The translations under genes were made by a program, and so were the position numbers. A stretch of 64,000 bases of DNA from NCBI GenBank assembly GCA_039025235.1, contig JBCCOS010000004.1:1-64000 (forward strand), given 5' to 3'. Below, in pieces: positions 17,505-27,346 of the stretch; position 1 is the first letter of the stretch, and each line of letters begins with the position of its first letter. This stretch comes from MED-G105 sp039025235 (GTDB lineage: Bacteria > Pseudomonadota > Alphaproteobacteria > Caulobacterales > Parvularculaceae). A model generated the notes under the pieces. The model ran no database searches. It worked only from the letters and a program-made list of their open reading frames with translations, and had not been told where the DNA came from.

Positions 17505-19069
17505 GCCGGCTCTTCCTCGCGATCAAGCCAAGTCTTAATCAGCGCTGCCGTTTCTTCCTGCTTATCGGCCGCTATTTCTTTTAGTTTCTCTAAAGAGTCT
17601 TGTGGACCTTCAAGTTCTGCGGTCATGTCTTCCATTGGAGCGAATTCCATCGGTGGTGGTAAGAAGTCCTCTTCTTCTTCGTTTGCGCTGCTGGAGCTAC
17701 CCGCTGAATTGTTTTGTGCTGAGGCAACAAGTGGTTTGACAACGAATAACCCAAGTATAAGGGTTACAATTGATGGAATGATGATCTTGATCAGACCCAT
17801 GATATTATTTTCGATAAAGCGCATAAATGGTGATGCTTCAACTGTGACGCCCTCGTCGGGTAATTCCTGAAACTCGAGGGTTTCGACCGTTACAACATCA
17901 CCGCGGGCTTCATCAAAGCCAATCGCGGATTGAACAAGCTCTCTAAGGGAGTTGATTTCCGCTTTTGAGCGCGCTTCCCGATTGATGGTGCCGTCGTCTG
18001 CGACGCTTCGGACCGCATCAACGAGAACGGCCACAGATACTTTCTTAATAGCCCCCGGGGTTTTTTGTTTCTGGCGCGTAATTTCGGAGAAATCATAATC
18101 AATCCGTTCGCGTGCTTCATTCCGCTGGCTCGATGAATTATTGCCGGAGGAAGCATCACCCTCTGGTAGATTACTTGCCACCGTCACGCCGGAAGAGCTG
18201 CCGGATGAATTCTGAGTGACATCAGTTGTCTCCCGGCCGCGGGTGACACGGCTGTCGGGATCAAGGATGCGTTCGGACATGGCTTCACTCTCCATGTCGA
18301 GTTCTAACGATACGCTTACGCGCGCAGCGCCTGCGCCGACGCGTGCTTCCAGCAACTGACGAAGACGACGTTCCATATCACGCTCACGATCATTCGCCAT
18401 GGTCATTGCTTCGGCTTCCGGCGCTCCGTCTCCTGGGCGCAATACGACGCCGCGTTCTGCATCAATAACGGCAACTTTTTCTGCTGGAAGGCCAGAAATC
18501 GCGAGAGCAACAAGATAGCGGATCGACAGTGCTTGTTGTTTTCCGAGCGGCCCGCGGCCCATGTTGACTGTAACGACGGCAGAATTTGCGTCGGCTTTCG
18601 CATCGAATGGGTTTCTTTTTGCTGCACCAATATGCACGCGCGCTGTCCGTACGCCTGGTACGGATAAAATTGTGCGCCCAAGTTCGCCTTCTTTAGCGCG
18701 CCAATACGCCGCATCAAACATTTCTGAAGTCGTTGAAAACCCATTTAACTGGTCAAGAAGTTCGTACCCTGCTTGACTTTGAGCGGGAAGGCCATCACGC
18801 GCCAGGGCCATCCGCACCGAATCTCGAACATTTTGTGGGACGTAAATAGCATCGCCGTCGACCTGCGATGCTATATTCATTCGTTCAAGAGCGGTAATTA
18901 CTTCACCAGCAACACCTGGCTCAAGGCCCGCGTAAAGCAACGCCATATGCGGCGTGCGGACAGCATTTGCCATATAAGTAAGTGCCGTAACTGTTGCTAC
19001 GACAGCACCAACTAATGCAAGGCGTCTGCTCGCATCGAGACCATTCCAAACTGCTAGTAAGCCGTTCAT
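17501..19069 (-). CDS. fliF: FliF flagellar MS-ring protein
   Basis: This 522-residue membrane protein forms the MS ring. It has an N-terminal membrane helix (about 15-35), the ring-building domains (LYAGLEPGVAGEVITAL; GPLGKQQALSIRYLVALAI), a Ser/Asn-rich loop (about 285-315), a second membrane helix (about 428-450) and a C-terminal FliG-binding tail (AADKQEETAALIKTWLDREEE). It is first in its operon and overlaps the fliH-like gene by four bases. Confidence 0.96.
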   Translation of the reverse strand: MNGLLAVWNGLDASRRLALVGAVVATVTALTYMANAVRTPHMALLYAGLEPGVAGEVITALERMNIASQVDGDAIYVPQNVRDSVRMALARDGLPAQSQAGYELLDQLNGFSTTSEMFDAAYWRAKEGELGRTILSVPGVRTARVHIGAAKRNPFDAKADANSAVVTVNMGRGPLGKQQALSIRYLVALAISGLPAEKVAVIDAERGVVLRPGDGAPEAEAMTMANDRERDMERRLRQLLEARVGAGAARVSVSLELDMESEAMSERILDPDSRVTRGRETTDVTQNSSGSSSGVTVASNLPEGDASSGNNSSSQRNEARERIDYDFSEITRQKQKTPGAIKKVSVAVLVDAVRSVADDGTINREARSKAEINSLRELVQSAIGFDEARGDVVTVETLEFQELPDEGVTVEASPFMRFIENNIMGLIKIIIPSIVTLILGLFVVKPLVASAQNNSAGSSSSANEEEEDFLPPPMEFAPMEDMTAELEGPQDSLEKLKEIAADKQEETAALIKTWLDREEEPA

Positions 19070-19300
19070 AGGATATCCAAGAGCCTCTAAAGTATCGTCG
19101 CCTTATCACAGCGACGCGTTATTGCTTTGTTGTATGCCCCGGTACGGCGCTTATTTCTTTACAAGAAGTAAACGCAAAGACGGAGTGTTACTGCTTTTGT
19201 TTCAAGCCGGTACAATTTGATCAGACAGGCTTAATATTAGGTTTAGAGATAGTTGCTTATATCGTTTGCATTCTTTCTATGCTCGGAGCGTAAACGAACG

Positions 19301-19903
19301 ATGGCCGACGAAGACACTAATGACGAAGAAAACAATGATGCGGACAATCCTGAAGGTGGCGGTAAGGCCAAGAAGGGGTTGTCGCTTCCAATAACGATAG
19401 CAGGTGCAGCCGTGTTAGCAGCGGTGTCTGGCGCTGCGGCGTTTGCACTAGCGCCAGCAGGTGGGGGTGAAAAAGAAGACACCCATACTGAAGAACATGC
19501 AGACGAAGGCCACTCTGATAAGAAGTCCAAATCAGACAAGAAGAAAAAAAAGAAGAAAAAGGGCAAAAAAGACAAGAAGGGTCAAGGCGAGGAATATGCC
19601 GGTGACGCCGTCTATGTTCCTATCGAACCACTCATTGTGTCTCTTGGGCCTGAAGCAATGGCAAAGCGCCTTAAGATTACCCTGGTAATTGAAGGGGCGC
19701 CTGAGTATCAGTCCGAACTTACGGCTCTGGTACCGAAATTCAGAGACGTACTGAATACCTATTTGCGCGCAGCGGACGCTCGTGATTTCGAGACGCCAGC
19801 TGCGATGAGTCGTGTGCGTGCGCATATCGCGCGCCGCTTAAGAATTGTTGCTCCGGACGCGTCGATCAAAAGTGTCCTCGTGACGGATTTCATTCTCGAT
19901 TAA
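19301..19903 (+). CDS. fliL: FliL-type stator-associated protein (first copy)
   Basis: This roughly 200-residue protein has a short acidic cytoplasmic start, one membrane helix (about 25-50), a linker with a run of lysines (about 70-95) and a C-terminal FliL domain (about 105-200: YVPIEPLIVSLG, then RFKITLVIE-like strand and FRDVLNTYLRAADARDF). FliL supports stator function at the motor. The ATG at 19301 is chosen because an upstream in-frame start adds residues unlike the family. The gene opens the plus-strand operon. A second, different FliL is at 27.3 kb. Confidence 0.88.
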   Translation: MADEDTNDEENNDADNPEGGGKAKKGLSLPITIAGAAVLAAVSGAAAFALAPAGGGEKEDTHTEEHADEGHSDKKSKSDKKKKKKKKGKKDKKGQGEEYAGDAVYVPIEPLIVSLGPEAMAKRLKITLVIEGAPEYQSELTALVPKFRDVLNTYLRAADARDFETPAAMSRVRAHIARRLRIVAPDASIKSVLVTDFILD

Positions 19904-19912
19904 GAGGTTATC

Positions 19913-20629
19913 ATGGCTTTAATTGCCGATTTTCTATTGCTCGCCGCCAGCGCCTGCGCGTGTTTTTATTGCTGGATGTTAAGCCGTCGCTTGCAAAAGC
20001 TTAAGAGTACACGGCGGGGCATTGCCGCGAGTGTTGCCTCTCTTTCTAAGTCTGTCGATGAAGCAAAAAAGGCCATCGCCCATTCCCATGTGGCAGCCGA
20101 AGAGTCTGTGGCAAAATTGTCACCGCTTGTTGCAGAGGCAAAGGAACTGACGATCGAATTAAAGAAAATGGCGAAAGTGCTGAATGAGGCACAATTTGCT
20201 CCGGTTCCCGAGGCACCTCAGCCAGAGGTTAGACAAAAAAAAGAAAATTCGGATGACCAAGTAGATCAGTCGGTCAGTGCCGAAATGCAGTCGTCGGAAG
20301 CTGAAGACATAACGGAGACGGTTGTTGAAGAACCTTTAGAAGACAAAAAAGAAAATCCCAGTTCTGATAAACCTAGCCCCAATAAATCTAAAGACGACTT
20401 TGAGCATGCTGACGGCGAAGAGAACGCTGACTTTGAAATTGAATGGAAGTCAGATGAAGAGTCAGCGCCAGCCGCAGAAGACCTATCGGATGTCGAAACA
20501 GTTGTCCTTGATGACACGGAAGACGATGAAGACTTGGTTGAGCAGCGAGCAAATCAATCATCCTATGACGGCGCTATCATTGATGAACCGCAGTCGTCGG
20601 CAGAACGCGATATTATTTCACTAGTTTAG
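19913..20629 (+). CDS. DUF6468-type flagellar-cluster membrane protein
   Basis: This 238-residue protein has an N-terminal membrane helix (about 4-22, with ACACFYCWMLSRRL) and a helical segment (about 25-100) with KLKSTRRGIAASVASLSKSVDEAKKAI. It resembles the DUF6468 family found in alphaproteobacterial flagellar clusters. The rest (about 110-238) is a low-complexity acidic tail. Its molecular role is unknown. It follows fliL by nine bases and precedes the motE-like gene by eight. Confidence 0.7.
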   Translation: MALIADFLLLAASACACFYCWMLSRRLQKLKSTRRGIAASVASLSKSVDEAKKAIAHSHVAAEESVAKLSPLVAEAKELTIELKKMAKVLNEAQFAPVPEAPQPEVRQKKENSDDQVDQSVSAEMQSSEAEDITETVVEEPLEDKKENPSSDKPSPNKSKDDFEHADGEENADFEIEWKSDEESAPAAEDLSDVETVVLDDTEDDEDLVEQRANQSSYDGAIIDEPQSSAERDIISLV

Positions 20630-20637
20630 GCCAGATC

Positions 20638-21432
20638 ATGAAGCCCGGTGTACTTGTAATTATCATAACTATTTTTTCGATGGCATTTGTAAGTCGTGCT
20701 ATTGGAACGGTCGGTGATGTCCGTGTTCAGTTGGCTGCGCTTGAAGCCTCTCGTGCCGAAAAAGGTCCAACAAAATTGACACCGCCAGACGCGCCGTTAA
20801 AAAAAATGGACGATGAGCATAAGACGGACACTCATGATAGCGACCATGCCGATCATGATGACGCAACTCCGGACGTAATACCACAAAAGATGGCATCAAA
20901 GGATGGTGATGTTAAAGGGCATGATGCGAACAGTGATCATTCCGACATGCATATGAATTCCATCGCGGGGAAGGGGGCAACACCTCCAACGCACGTGGTT
21001 GAAAAACTTGCTATTCCGCCTCGTGAACAGCCAAAGGATCATTTCGATTTAGCACGCATAGTGAGGGAGCGTACTGCAGAAATTGAGCGCCGTATCAGTG
21101 AGCTTAATAAACGCGAACAGACACTTAACGCAGTTGAAATGCGCATTAATGAGAAATTAGCAGAACTTGAAGCGGCTCGCGCGAGCCTCGCGACAACAGC
21201 TGAACGATTAGATGCTGCGTCTAGTGAGGATATTAAAGTTCTGGCGTCAATGTACGCAAACATGAAGCCGGCACAGGCCGGACAAATATTTAATGCGATG
21301 GAGCCGACTTTTGCGGCAGGTTTCTTAACGCAGATCCGTAGCGAAAGCGCTGCCGCTATTCTTGCGAGTATGGAACCCCAAAAAGCTTATGCCGTTAGCG
21401 TGATCATCGCTGGCCGCAATGTTGATAATTAG
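20638..21432 (+). CDS. MotE-like periplasmic protein
   Basis: This 264-residue protein has an N-terminal signal anchor (about 5-22), a His/Asp-rich linker (about 58-105), a coiled coil (about 140-190, LNKREQTLNAVEMRINEKL) and a C-terminal MgtE-N-like segment (about 200-258: ASMYANMKPAQAGQIFNAM and AAAILASMEPQKA). This architecture matches the MotE family, which in rhizobia acts as a chaperone for the periplasmic motor protein MotC. It sits directly before motA. The linker is unusual for its histidine content. Confidence 0.72.
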   Translation: MKPGVLVIIITIFSMAFVSRAIGTVGDVRVQLAALEASRAEKGPTKLTPPDAPLKKMDDEHKTDTHDSDHADHDDATPDVIPQKMASKDGDVKGHDANSDHSDMHMNSIAGKGATPPTHVVEKLAIPPREQPKDHFDLARIVRERTAEIERRISELNKREQTLNAVEMRINEKLAELEAARASLATTAERLDAASSEDIKVLASMYANMKPAQAGQIFNAMEPTFAAGFLTQIRSESAAAILASMEPQKAYAVSVIIAGRNVDN

Positions 21433-21530
21433 ATTTCGGCGTTGATCAAGTTTGATTAAATTTTAACCGTATTCGTTCACCTTTCTGGCAAAGATAAATT
21501 TGTTTCTTTGCGCTTAATGGTGAGAACGAT

Positions 21531-22397
21531 ATGGGCAGTATAATTGGCCTAGTGATTGTTTTAGGAATGGTGTTCGGTGGCTACACCCTTGCTGGTGGCA
21601 AGATGGGCATCATTTTTAAATCGCTTCCCTATGAAATGATGATGATTGGTGGTTCTGCCGTCGGTTCTTTTGTGGTGGCCAACGACATGGGAACCATTAA
21701 GCATACCGGTGCCGATCTTGGAGCAGTGTTGGGGGGCGCTAAATGGAAGAAGGCCGATTATAAAGATCTCATATGTTTGTTATACGAATTGGTCGTTATC
21801 GCGCGTCAGAGCCCCGTTGCAATTGAAGAACATATTGAAAACCCTGAGGGATCCTCGGTATTTGCAAAATACCCAAAGATTGCAAAAGACAAAACAGCGG
21901 TCGAGCTTATTTGTGATACGATCCGTAGTATGATGATGAATTTCGATAATGCGCATCAGGTAGAGGATCTTTTAGAAAAACAATTAGAGGCCTTAGATCA
22001 TGATAGTCAGCATGGTGCTCATGCGCTGCAGAGTATGGCCGATGCATTGCCTGCGCTTGGAATTGTGGCGGCTGTGCTTGGTGTGATCAAGACCATGGCC
22101 TCGATTGACAAGCCGCCAGAGGTTCTTGGGCAAATGATTGGCGGTGCACTTGTGGGGACATTTCTTGGCGTCTTTTTGGCCTACGGCGTGGTTGGCCCTT
22201 TGGCGTCAAAAATTGGCGCTATGCGTAAAGAAGAGCAGTTATTTTATGTGCTGATTAAAGAGACTCTCGTCGCAAGCTTGCAAAAACATGCGCCAGCAAT
22301 TTGTGCTGAGGTTGCTCGCAGAAATGCACCGAAACACCACAGGCCAAGCTTTTCGGAGCTAGAAGAAGCGTTACGCGATTTAGGAACTGCGGCGTGA
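21531..22397 (+). CDS. motA: MotA flagellar stator subunit
   Basis: This 288-residue inner-membrane protein has four membrane helices (about 3-22, 32-52, 170-190, 200-222). Recognisable features are GSFVVANDMGTIKHT, a cytoplasmic loop with charged residues that contact FliG, and the conserved prolines in ALPALGIVAAVLGVIKTM. With MotB it forms the proton-driven stator. The stop overlaps the next gene start (GTGA), so the next protein is translationally coupled to MotA. Confidence 0.96.
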   Translation: MGSIIGLVIVLGMVFGGYTLAGGKMGIIFKSLPYEMMMIGGSAVGSFVVANDMGTIKHTGADLGAVLGGAKWKKADYKDLICLLYELVVIARQSPVAIEEHIENPEGSSVFAKYPKIAKDKTAVELICDTIRSMMMNFDNAHQVEDLLEKQLEALDHDSQHGAHALQSMADALPALGIVAAVLGVIKTMASIDKPPEVLGQMIGGALVGTFLGVFLAYGVVGPLASKIGAMRKEEQLFYVLIKETLVASLQKHAPAICAEVARRNAPKHHRPSFSELEEALRDLGTAA

Positions 22398-24535
22398 TAC
22401 AAACTGTTAAAACCCTTCTAGCGCACGGGCTGTTAAGCCTATCAGTGCTACTTTTGACACCTGATGCCAGTTCCGCGGCCCAGGTGAAAAAAGTGCTTGT
22501 GAAGGGCGGTGAACATTCAAAGTTTTCTCGCATAGTCATCGAAGCCGATGGTATACCCTACAAGGTCGAATACGCTCGACGAAAGTTAAAAGTCACCTTT
22601 CCGGGGGCTGCTCACTCTTATGAGCTTGGTCTAATTAACGATAAGCGCAAGGCCCATCGCGTCATTGCCGGTCGACCTATAAAAGGTGACGGCGGTAGCG
22701 GTCTTGAATTTGATCTAACATGCAAATGTGGAACACGGATCGACTATAGTAAGTCCGGTTCGCTCATCATTGATATTTCTGAAGCCTACGGCGCACCGCC
22801 GGCAAAGGTGGTATCGGGCGTCTTGCAACCCGAGGATAAAAAACCCTTATCCTCCACCGCTGTAGCGGAATTAAGTGCATTAAAAAATATTGATGGGGCA
22901 GATCTTGGGGAGGATGCGGCCCGGTTAGCAGCAGACGATTCGATCGAGAATGCGCGTTCAAAAATGCTTGCTCTTTTGTCTCAGGCGGCAGACGAGGGTT
23001 TGGTTTCCTTTAAAGATGAGACTGAAGCGGAAGATGAAAAGAACAGTGGAGAACCTTCTGGTCAGAAGGTTCCCAAAAAACTGATCAGATATAAATGTGC
23101 ATCCAATGGTCTTTTCTTTCCTGGGGTTACTGGAAAACCGTTAGATGATCCCCTTTCAACAATTAACCAACTGAATTCACAGATAGTCGGTGAATTTGAT
23201 GCCGCCAATGAGGCAGTGGTTCGTGCACTCTATTGGACTTATTTATCGATCGGATTTGGCGATGAAGCGTTGGCGATACTTGGTGCGTTTCCTTTGCAGC
23301 CCGCTGAACAGGAGTTTTTGAAAGACCTTGCAACCGTTGTCTCAGATCGGACACTCATCGAGGATAGCCCGCTAAGGCGTTCTTACGGTTGTAACGGAAT
23401 TCATGCGATTTGGCGGGCGGTTGGATTGGCTCGTGAAAATCCGTCACTTGCTGTACGCGAAGCTGACCCTTGGGTAGAAGACTTGGCAAAATTACCCATC
23501 GAACTTCGGGGCGATTTTGCCACCAGACTTGGCCTCGCTGCGCTTGCGGCAAAGGAGTTTAAGATTGCTGGCAAGTATCAAAAAGAAGCTGAGTTTATAA
23601 ATCAGGATAGCGCTGGCTTTAAATTTCTCACAGCAGAGGTGGAGCGGTCTCGAGGGCGTGATGACAAAGCGCGCGCTCTACTGACTGATCTTGCCGAAGG
23701 GCAATCGCAACATCAGCGTGATGCGCTTTTCGCGTTAGCGGATGAATACAAGAAAAAGGGTGAACCCCTGCCGGACGGCTATGCTGACGATCTTGGTATG
23801 GCGGCGGCGGTTGCTGAAACGTCTGCGATGAAAGAGCGGACAATCGTGATGGAAGCAGGCGTATTGATCAATGCGGGTGAGTTTAATGCTGCATTTCAAG
23901 AAATCATCCGTACCTATCGCACAGCACCAGAAGCGCGAGCGGGACTTGGCTTAGCTGCCCGTACCTTGCTTGTTCAAGCGATGATGCAAGGTGATGGTGC
24001 TGCACAACTCGCGGCTCTTGATGCGTACCTCGATAACCAGGCCTTTTGGGGGGTGACGGAAAATGGCACAAATAACGATAAACTTCATACAACCGCTGCT
24101 ACAATAGCTATAAAATATGGCTTACCAGAGTTGGCACGGTTTGCGCTCAAACAACGTCTAGGCGCTGTCGACATAGCAACTCAAACCGTTATGAATCAAA
24201 TCGATCGGTTGTCATCGATGATGAATGCGGCGTCGGTTGATGGGGCCGAGCGCCAACCCGAGTTATCCACCACTTTAGCAAATCTTCGTGCACAGAATGA
24301 AGAAACGATTTCTCCGGAAGATGCTAGGGTAAGGGTTGAAACAGCCTATCTTGCTGGCAAAACGGCAACGTCTGCAGAAATAAACGCTTTCGGGAAACAA
24401 GACGGTTTGGACGTTAATGTACTCTTTAAGAAGAGTGCAGATGCAGGTAATTCTAATGCGGCATCTGTAAAAAAATTCACAGACGACATGAGTGCTGACA
24501 TCTTACTCATGAAGGAGATCGTCAATGGCAAATAA
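22394..24535 (+). CDS. Large secreted protein with helical repeats, coupled to motA
   Basis: This 713-residue protein has an N-terminal signal peptide (about 1-29, cleavage near SSAAQ). A beta-rich domain follows (about 30-135; SRIVIEADGIPYKVEY, LEFDLTC, SLIIDISE), which looks AMIN-like. An acidic low-complexity stretch (about 195-215) leads to a long helical part (about 235-700) suggestive of TPR or Sel1-like repeats. The GTG start overlaps the motA stop and the end overlaps flgF by 11 bases. I do not recognise a named family. Position beside motE-like and motA suggests a periplasmic motor component, possibly playing the part of rhizobial MotC; this is inference. Confidence 0.75.
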   Translation: MIQTVKTLLAHGLLSLSVLLLTPDASSAAQVKKVLVKGGEHSKFSRIVIEADGIPYKVEYARRKLKVTFPGAAHSYELGLINDKRKAHRVIAGRPIKGDGGSGLEFDLTCKCGTRIDYSKSGSLIIDISEAYGAPPAKVVSGVLQPEDKKPLSSTAVAELSALKNIDGADLGEDAARLAADDSIENARSKMLALLSQAADEGLVSFKDETEAEDEKNSGEPSGQKVPKKLIRYKCASNGLFFPGVTGKPLDDPLSTINQLNSQIVGEFDAANEAVVRALYWTYLSIGFGDEALAILGAFPLQPAEQEFLKDLATVVSDRTLIEDSPLRRSYGCNGIHAIWRAVGLARENPSLAVREADPWVEDLAKLPIELRGDFATRLGLAALAAKEFKIAGKYQKEAEFINQDSAGFKFLTAEVERSRGRDDKARALLTDLAEGQSQHQRDALFALADEYKKKGEPLPDGYADDLGMAAAVAETSAMKERTIVMEAGVLINAGEFNAAFQEIIRTYRTAPEARAGLGLAARTLLVQAMMQGDGAAQLAALDAYLDNQAFWGVTENGTNNDKLHTTAATIAIKYGLPELARFALKQRLGAVDIATQTVMNQIDRLSSMMNAASVDGAERQPELSTTLANLRAQNEETISPEDARVRVETAYLAGKTATSAEINAFGKQDGLDVNVLFKKSADAGNSNAASVKKFTDDMSADILLMKEIVNGK

Positions 24536-25247
24536 CGCTTTGACAAGTGCACTCTCTCGCCAAAAAGGCCTGATGAACGAGCTTTCAACGGTTGCGAATA
24601 ACATTGCGAATGCCAATACCGCAGGCTATCGCAGTGAAGGAATGGTGTTTACGGAATACGTAAAAGCCCTTTCAGAGGGTGAAAGTCTGTCGATGACCCG
24701 AACAGGTGCAAAGACGATTGACCTCACACAAGGTGCGCTTGTTCAAACCGATGATCCTCTAGACTTCGCGATTGAGGGTGAAGGCTTCTTCACGCTTGAA
24801 ACTCAAGCGGGACCAAGGTTAACGCGCGCCGGAGGTTTCGCACTTAATAATCAAGGTGAAATCGTCGATAGTGAGGGCAGGCGGTTATTTGGGCAAGGAA
24901 ATTCACCAATAACAATTCCACCGGGTACTGTTGATATTATTGTTTCACGTGATGGTGTCGTTGAGGCAGATGGCGTTCCGGTCGGCCAGCTTGCTGTTGT
25001 GACCGCACCGGTTACTGAACTGATGCGAGAAGGCGACAATATGTTCCGAGCCGAGAACGGTTTTGAACCGTCACAAGCCTTTTCCATTATGCAAGGCGCT
25101 GTTGAAAACTCAAATGTCAATGTAATGGGTGAGTTTTCAAGAATGATTGAGGTCACAAGAACCTATGAGGGCAGTAAATCCTTCATGGACAAGGAATCGG
25201 AACGTCTAAAACGTATGATTGAGTTGCTGGGTCAACCCCAATCTTAA
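24525..25247 (+). CDS. flgF: FlgF proximal rod protein
   Basis: This 240-residue rod protein has the N-terminal axial motif VANNIANANTAGYRSEGM, the FlgF/FlgG family core (LDFAIEGEGFFTLET) and the C-terminal helix MGEFSRMIEVTRTYEGSKSF. It starts inside the end of the preceding gene and is followed after 32 bases by flgG. Confidence 0.94.
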   Translation: MANNALTSALSRQKGLMNELSTVANNIANANTAGYRSEGMVFTEYVKALSEGESLSMTRTGAKTIDLTQGALVQTDDPLDFAIEGEGFFTLETQAGPRLTRAGGFALNNQGEIVDSEGRRLFGQGNSPITIPPGTVDIIVSRDGVVEADGVPVGQLAVVTAPVTELMREGDNMFRAENGFEPSQAFSIMQGAVENSNVNVMGEFSRMIEVTRTYEGSKSFMDKESERLKRMIELLGQPQS

Positions 25248-25279
25248 AACAAGTTCAACCGGAATAGAGGAGCTTTAAA

Positions 25280-26065
25280 ATGCAAGCACTCAGAATAGCC
25301 GCGACTGGTATGGATGCGCAACAAACGCGTGTTGAGGTCATATCTAACAATCTCGCCAACATGAATACGACGGGCTATGCCCCACGTCGTGCCGAGTTTG
25401 CGGATTTGGTTTATCAGCAAGTTCGTTCAGCTGGATCTATCTCGTCAACAAATGGTTCGGTGCTTCCCACTGGGGTCCAACTGGGGCTTGGTGTACGTGC
25501 AGCTTCGGTCGCTCCAGAATTCTCTCAGGGTGCCTTGCGTGAAACTGGCGGTGATTTAGACGTCGCCGTTGAGGGGCGGGGGTTCTTACAGTTCACACTT
25601 CCAACCGGTGAGATCGCCTACAGCCGTGATGGTGGTTTGAAACGCACGGCCGAGGGACTACTTGTCAATTCCGAAGGATTTGAACTCACCGATAGCATTA
25701 CAATTCCTCAAGATGCCCGAGGCGTTTCGATCAATGCCAATGGAGAGGTGTTTGCATTTTTTGATGGTGATCCAGAAGGTCAACTCGTTGGGGCAATGAC
25801 CATTGCGACATTCCCTAATCGAAAGGGTCTTGAGGCAATTGGTGGAAATCTATTTCGAGAGACTGCAGCTTCTGGTTTACCGATTATTGGTGTGCCAGGG
25901 GAAGAAGGACGTGGTCAGTTTCGCCAAGGATTTCTTGAGGAATCGTCGGTTGACGTTGTTAAGCAGATTGCAGACTTGATCGAAGCTCAACGTGGATATG
26001 AGTTGAACTCCAAAGTTATTTCCTCCGTTGACCAGATGTTTGCTTCTGCAGTGCAGATTAGGTAA
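25280..26065 (+). CDS. flgG: FlgG distal rod protein
   Basis: This 261-residue rod protein begins MQALRIAATGMDAQQTRVEVI and carries SNNLANMNTTGYAPRRAEF, the core LDVAVEGRGFLQF and the end segment ADLIEAQRGYELNSKVISSVDQM, all typical of FlgG. A good ribosome binding site (GAGGAGCTTTAAAATG) precedes it. flgA begins five bases after the stop. Confidence 0.96.
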   Translation: MQALRIAATGMDAQQTRVEVISNNLANMNTTGYAPRRAEFADLVYQQVRSAGSISSTNGSVLPTGVQLGLGVRAASVAPEFSQGALRETGGDLDVAVEGRGFLQFTLPTGEIAYSRDGGLKRTAEGLLVNSEGFELTDSITIPQDARGVSINANGEVFAFFDGDPEGQLVGAMTIATFPNRKGLEAIGGNLFRETAASGLPIIGVPGEEGRGQFRQGFLEESSVDVVKQIADLIEAQRGYELNSKVISSVDQMFASAVQIR

Positions 26066-26069
26066 CGTT

Positions 26070-26582
26070 ATGCGTTTCTTTACTTCTACAATAGCGCTTA
26101 TTCAGGCAATTTTCCTGCCAATGACGGTGTTAGCGGCGGATCAATATCGTTTGGGTACGATCACCTCTGCGGTATCGGTGAATAGTATTCCTCCCAATGT
26201 AAATTCATTTCAATCACCTCAAAATAAAAACGCCTTGTTTGCAGGTCGAAACATCTCCGCAGGGGAGAGAATTAATCCAGGTGATTTAATCGACGGGCAA
26301 GGTGACATTGCTGAGGCATCTGCATTTATCGGTTTAGAAGCACGACGCAGTATTTATCACGGGCAACCCGTCACAATTACAAATTTTCGCGAACCGATCA
26401 TGGTGAAGCGTAATTCAATCGTTCGTATGGAATACATGACGGGAAGCCTTAAAATTACAACTGAAGGACGCTCCCTCGACCAGGGTGGTACTGGTGATTT
26501 GGTTCGTGTCATGAATTTAGGATCGAGACAAACAGTAACGGCACGGATCGTTGGTCCCGATGCTGTGAAAGTGGGGCAGTAA
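26070..26582 (+). CDS. flgA: FlgA P-ring assembly chaperone
   Basis: This 170-residue periplasmic chaperone for P-ring assembly has a signal peptide (about 1-24, cleavage near VLAADQ), an SAF-type domain (LFAGRNISAGERINPGDLID) and the family end pattern DLVRVMNLGSRQTVTARIVGP. It is at the short end of the family and lacks a long N-terminal domain. The ATG at 26070 is preferred over an upstream frame extension that lies inside flgG. The stop overlaps the flgH start (TAATG). Confidence 0.9.
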   Translation: MRFFTSTIALIQAIFLPMTVLAADQYRLGTITSAVSVNSIPPNVNSFQSPQNKNALFAGRNISAGERINPGDLIDGQGDIAEASAFIGLEARRSIYHGQPVTITNFREPIMVKRNSIVRMEYMTGSLKITTEGRSLDQGGTGDLVRVMNLGSRQTVTARIVGPDAVKVGQ

Positions 26583-27334
26583 TGAAATTTCGTTTGGTTT
26601 CCACTCTTGTTATGGTTCTTTTGTCCACCGGTTGCGCTTCAACAAGGTTAGATCACTTTGGAAAAGGCCCAACAATGACGCCTCCCGGCAACCCCAGAGA
26701 GACGGTTCCGGCGCCAGATCCGTTAAGCGTTGCCGTTGCGCGTCCACCTATACCGTCACGTGCAGAACCGAGCGGAACAGGATCGCTTTGGCGATCGGGT
26801 CCCACATCACTGTTTGGCGACCGGCGGGCGCGAACTGTCGGTGATATCGTCACGGTGCTTATAGAAATTAATGAGCGTGCCGATATTCGAAACCGAACGG
26901 ATCGCATTAAGAACAGTGTAGAGAATCTAGATGTACCGGCAATGTTTGGTGCACCAGGACTTGCCGCTAGTGCACTCCCTGGTACTCAAGGTATAAGCCC
27001 TGCGTTAAATGCTAGATCGACGTCCACCGGTAATGGTGATGGTCGAGTGCGCCGGGAGGAACGTATCACGCTTAGAATAGCGGCGACAGTGAGTCGTATC
27101 CTTCCCAACGGACATTTAATGATTTTGGGTGATCAAGAGATCCGGGTCAATAATGAATTACGCGATCTTCAGGTTGCCGGTGTCATTCGGCCTGAGGACA
27201 TATCGCGCGCCAACATTATTACTTATGATAAGATCGCCAGCGCTCGCGTTGTCTATGGGGGAAGGGGGCAACTGTCCGATCTGCAACAGCCGCGGTATGG
27301 CCAGCAGGTAGTAGATATTATCTCCCCTTTCTAG
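26582..27334 (+). CDS. flgH: FlgH flagellar L-ring lipoprotein
   Basis: This 250-residue outer-membrane protein forms the L ring. A lipoprotein signal peptide ends in the lipobox LSTGCAS (Cys19). The family motifs SLFGDRRARTVGDIVTVLI, ERITLRIAATVSRILPNGHL and ILGDQEIRVNNE are visible. It follows flgA with a one-base overlap and is followed by the second fliL-like gene. Confidence 0.96.
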   Translation: MKFRLVSTLVMVLLSTGCASTRLDHFGKGPTMTPPGNPRETVPAPDPLSVAVARPPIPSRAEPSGTGSLWRSGPTSLFGDRRARTVGDIVTVLIEINERADIRNRTDRIKNSVENLDVPAMFGAPGLAASALPGTQGISPALNARSTSTGNGDGRVRREERITLRIAATVSRILPNGHLMILGDQEIRVNNELRDLQVAGVIRPEDISRANIITYDKIASARVVYGGRGQLSDLQQPRYGQQVVDIISPF

Positions 27335-27346
27335 GACGTCAACAGT

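Noticed and set aside
19535..19585. A-rich lysine run in the first fliL as a programmed frameshift site
   Set aside because: The run AAGAAAAAAAAG could allow slippage, but the normal frame continues into a good FliL domain and no alternative product makes sense.
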